From Aquibium sp. ELW1220 (GTDB lineage: Bacteria > Pseudomonadota > Alphaproteobacteria > Rhizobiales > Rhizobiaceae), in assembly GCF_030398385.1 (NCBI RefSeq), contig NZ_JAOAOQ010000004.1:124001-188000 (forward strand): 64,000 nucleotides of DNA, read 5' to 3'. The position numbers and the translations under genes were made by a program. The notes beneath the pieces were generated by a model, which was given only the letters and a program-made list of their open reading frames with translations, was not told where the DNA came from and ran no database searches. Position 1 is the first letter of the stretch. Each line of letters opens with the position of its first letter. Positions 62,274 to 64,000 of this stretch are shown piece by piece.

Positions 62274-62711
62274 TCAGCCGCACGAGAGTTCGCTCAGCCG
62301 CCAGTTCCCCTCGGTCGACATGACGTCGGCGACGCGCCACGTTCCGCCAGCGCGCTCCAGAGTCCATTCCAGTGTCCTCGTCTCGCCGAAATTGGAAAAC
62401 CGCGCCAAGACGATCGCGCCATCGCCCTGGACGGTTTCCGCCAGTTCGAGCGAGCCGGCGATCTCGTCATCGTCCCAGTCCTGCCCGTCGATGACGAAGG
62501 AAAAGCCGATGCAGGCCTCCTGCTGCTCTTCCCAGAGCCTGTCGTTGGCGTCGAGCAACGCCCTGGCGGGATCGACGAAGCGGTCGCGCTCGATCGCGTC
62601 GAAGGCGGCGTCCGGGTTGCCGTAGAAGATCGCGACCGCATCGGACGCGGGTCCGGCATGCGCAGAACCGAAGGTCATCAGGAGCAGGGCAGCGGTGGCG
62701 AGTACTTTCAT
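62274..62711 (-). CDS. secreted hypothetical protein, paralogue of the upstream gene
   Basis: A 145-residue protein with signal peptide MKVLATAALLLMTFGSAHA and a globular domain (AVAIFYGNPDAAFDAIERDRFVDPARALLDANDRLW; later TLEWTLERAGGTWRVADVM ... LSELSCG). It shares layout and several motifs (FYGNPDA, DPAR..LDxND, WRVADVMS.EG...LSxxxC) with its neighbour at 62855, so the two are tandem paralogues, perhaps of the DUF3828 type. Periplasmic; function unknown. ATG at 62711 starts the signal peptide. Confidence 0.8.
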   Translation of the reverse strand: MKVLATAALLLMTFGSAHAGPASDAVAIFYGNPDAAFDAIERDRFVDPARALLDANDRLWEEQQEACIGFSFVIDGQDWDDDEIAGSLELAETVQGDGAIVLARFSNFGETRTLEWTLERAGGTWRVADVMSTEGNWRLSELSCG

Positions 62712-62854
62712 GCTTCGATCCGTATCGATACGAGGAAGCCCGATTCCGGGCATCGGCCATCGTCGCCCGTCGGCCGCCTGCAGGGAAGCCCCCGGCGGGC
62801 GGAACGCGCAGTCGCGTCCGGGCGGCGAACCTCCGGCATCCCGGCCAGCGGCGG

Positions 62855-63307
62855 CTATTCGCAATTGTAGCGGCTGAGGACCAGTTCGCCGTCGGCCGAC
62901 AGGAAATCCGCCACCTTCCAGGCTCCGTCGACAAGGACCAGCCGCCACTCCATCCGATGCCTGCTGCCGCCGGCGGTGAACGTCGCGACCACCGTGGCCT
63001 GCTCGCCGCGCACGACCTCCGCCAGCTTCACCGCAGCGCCGATCTCCGACGGTGTCGGCTCGGCATAGCCGAACGCGAGATTGGGGTCGAGGCACTCCCC
63101 CTCGCCCGCCGCCTTCAGCTTGTCGTTGTCGTCGAGGATCGTCCGGGCCGGATCGGTGAAGTGGGACCGCAGCGCCGGGTCGGTCTCGGCTCCCGGCCGC
63201 TGGTAGAACAGCCGGACGATCTCCTGCGGGGGCGCCGCAGCAGCGGATGCGGGGGGCACCGCGAGCACCGTGGCGATTGCGGCGAACGGGAGATGGCGAA
63301 ACGGCAT
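62855..63307 (-). CDS. secreted hypothetical protein, paralogue of the downstream gene
   Basis: A 150-residue protein with signal peptide MPFRHLPFAAIATVLAVPPASA and a domain matching its downstream neighbour: IVRLFYQRPGAETD, DPARTILDDNDKL, RMEWRLVLVDGAWKVADFLSADGELVLSRYNCE. Two Cys residues (GECLD and the C-terminal YNCE) occur at positions equal to those in the paralogue and may form a disulfide. Possibly DUF3828-like. It follows the MttB-family gene by 27 bp and may share its transcript. Confidence 0.8.
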   Translation of the reverse strand: MPFRHLPFAAIATVLAVPPASAAAAPPQEIVRLFYQRPGAETDPALRSHFTDPARTILDDNDKLKAAGEGECLDPNLAFGYAEPTPSEIGAAVKLAEVVRGEQATVVATFTAGGSRHRMEWRLVLVDGAWKVADFLSADGELVLSRYNCE

Positions 63308-63334
63308 GGCAATCCCTCCGGATCTGGTCGGGCT

Positions 63335-64000
63335 TCAATACCACGCGTCGTGAGCCTGCGCCTTCTTTCGTGCGATGAAGTCGCGCAGCGCCTCGTCGAT
63401 CCCCTCATCCAGCGGCGGCGCCTCGTAGTCGGCCAGCATCTGCTTCCACTTGGCATTGGCGCGCGTCGCCGCATCGGTCGAACCGGCCGCCTCCCACTTT
63501 TCGAACGGCTCGTTGTCGGCGATCCCGGAATCCCAGAAGGCGGTCTCGTAATTGGCCATGGTGTGGGCGCAGCCGAAGAAATGGCTGCCAGGCCCGACCT
63601 CGCGGAAGGCGTCGAGCGCCAGCTGGTTGTCGTCGACCACCACGCCGTCGAGATAGGTGTGCAGCGCGCCGCAGAAATCGGCATCCATCACGAATTTCTC
63701 GTAGGACATCGACAGGAGGCCATCCAGGAAGCCGGCCGAGTGCAGGATGAAGTTGGCGCCGCAGTGCACCGCCGCCAGCATCGACATTGTGCTCTCGTTC
63801 ATCGCCTGTCCGTCCGGCAGTTTCGAGGTGGTGAACGAGCCCGAGCAGCGCAGCGGCAGGTTCAGGCGCCGCGCCAGCTGGCCGATCACCATCGAGCCGA
63901 TGGCCGGCTCCGGCGTCCCGAAGGTCGGCGAGCCCGAACGCAGCGACATCGACGACAGGAAGTTGCCGAAGATCACCGGGCAGCCCGGCCTTTCCAGCTG
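63335..64000 (-). CDS. trimethylamine methyltransferase (MttB) family protein, C-terminal part
   Basis: The C-terminal 221 residues of a COG5598/MttB-family protein; the N-terminus lies beyond the window. FGNFLSSMSLRSGSPTFGTPEPAIGSMVIGQLARRLNLPLRCSGSFTTSKLPD is the barrel segment typical of the family, and SYEKFVMDADFCGALHTYLDGV follows. Proteobacterial members lack pyrrolysine and may demethylate glycine betaine, proline betaine or similar quaternary amines with a corrinoid partner. Whether an in-frame amber codon exists cannot be judged from this part. Confidence 0.88.
   Translation of the reverse strand, partial: QLERPGCPVIFGNFLSSMSLRSGSPTFGTPEPAIGSMVIGQLARRLNLPLRCSGSFTTSKLPDGQAMNESTMSMLAAVHCGANFILHSAGFLDGLLSMSYEKFVMDADFCGALHTYLDGVVVDDNQLALDAFREVGPGSHFFGCAHTMANYETAFWDSGIADNEPFEKWEAAGSTDAATRANAKWKQMLADYEAPPLDEGIDEALRDFIARKKAQAHDAWY

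Overview
This 64 kb window is high-GC, gene-dense chromosomal DNA from an alphaproteobacterium, most likely of the order Hyphomicrobiales (Rhizobiales) and probably near the Mesorhizobium/Aquamicrobium/Nitratireductor group. The order call is an inference. It rests on separate cytochrome b and c1 genes, the trmL-hemF neighbourhood, the cca/NUDIX/DUF1285 block divergent from moxR-DUF58-DUF4159, an exact CtrA-type site, a RIME-like palindromic repeat and many GTG/TTG starts. No rRNA, tRNA, CRISPR array, prophage or intact insertion sequence was seen.

Layout. 1-2.7 kb (minus): cytochrome bc1 operon petA-petB-petC, with petC cut by the window edge. 2.8-6.9 kb (minus): two ABC half-exporters plus a small protein, with a possible short leader ORF upstream. 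7.4-10.2 kb: trmL, a small conserved protein, hemF, a vapBC pair and a DUF1059 protein with a good terminator. 10.4-13 kb (minus): cca, a CoA-pyrophosphatase-type NUDIX hydrolase and DUF1285. 13.1-20 kb (plus): an overlapping moxR, DUF58, DUF4159 and VWA-like membrane-protein operon. 20-26.4 kb: GNAT, glutathionyl-hydroquinone reductase, NUDIX, metallophosphoesterase, a membrane-anchored unknown, a class III adenylate cyclase and an alpha/beta hydrolase. 26.4-28.5 kb (minus): leuA behind a leucine-rich leader peptide with its own promoter and an 11-bp hairpin, an attenuation-type control region. 28.6-29.6 kb: an orphan vapB and a phd-vapC pair.

29.7-38.1 kb (plus): a pcaD-like lactonase, then a complete pimFABCD-type operon for beta-oxidation of dicarboxylic acids, with a RIME-like repeat between pimB and pimC. 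Odd-chain dicarboxylates would end as glutaryl-CoA, and a glutaryl-CoA dehydrogenase lies at 56-57 kb. 38.2-42.7 kb: a BigR/SqrR-type repressor divergent from two YeeE/YedE proteins, a persulfide dioxygenase-like hydrolase, a DUF442 sulfurtransferase-like protein and a SulP transporter. This is a sulfide/persulfide detoxification cluster with a visible promoter and operator. 42.8-46.1 kb (minus): a three-gene TRAP transporter. 46.3-48 kb: an Lrp-type regulator divergent from hpd (tyrosine catabolism). 48-52.5 kb: brnTA with a frameshifted toxin, DinB, a small membrane protein, an FAH-family hydrolase divergent from a MarR regulator, a lipocalin and another phd-vapC. 52.5-57.3 kb (minus): the kbl and tdh threonine genes, separated by a parDE-like module and a VOC protein, then gcdH. 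57.5-59.6 kb: a GGDEF-EAL protein. 59.6-64 kb (minus): a DgcA/trimethylamine-dehydrogenase-like flavoprotein, a toxin-antitoxin pair, two tandem secreted paralogues and the end of an MttB-family methyltransferase. Together these suggest methylated-amine metabolism.

Themes: seven toxin-antitoxin loci in 64 kb (two visibly broken), several catabolic operons whose operators can be read in the sequence, and three promoters whose predicted start sites lie at or within a few bases of a start codon. The most informative observations are the leuA leader, the toxin-antitoxin module promoter built into the kbl stop region, the brnT homopolymer frameshift, the CtrA site and the unusual flavoprotein cluster at the right edge.
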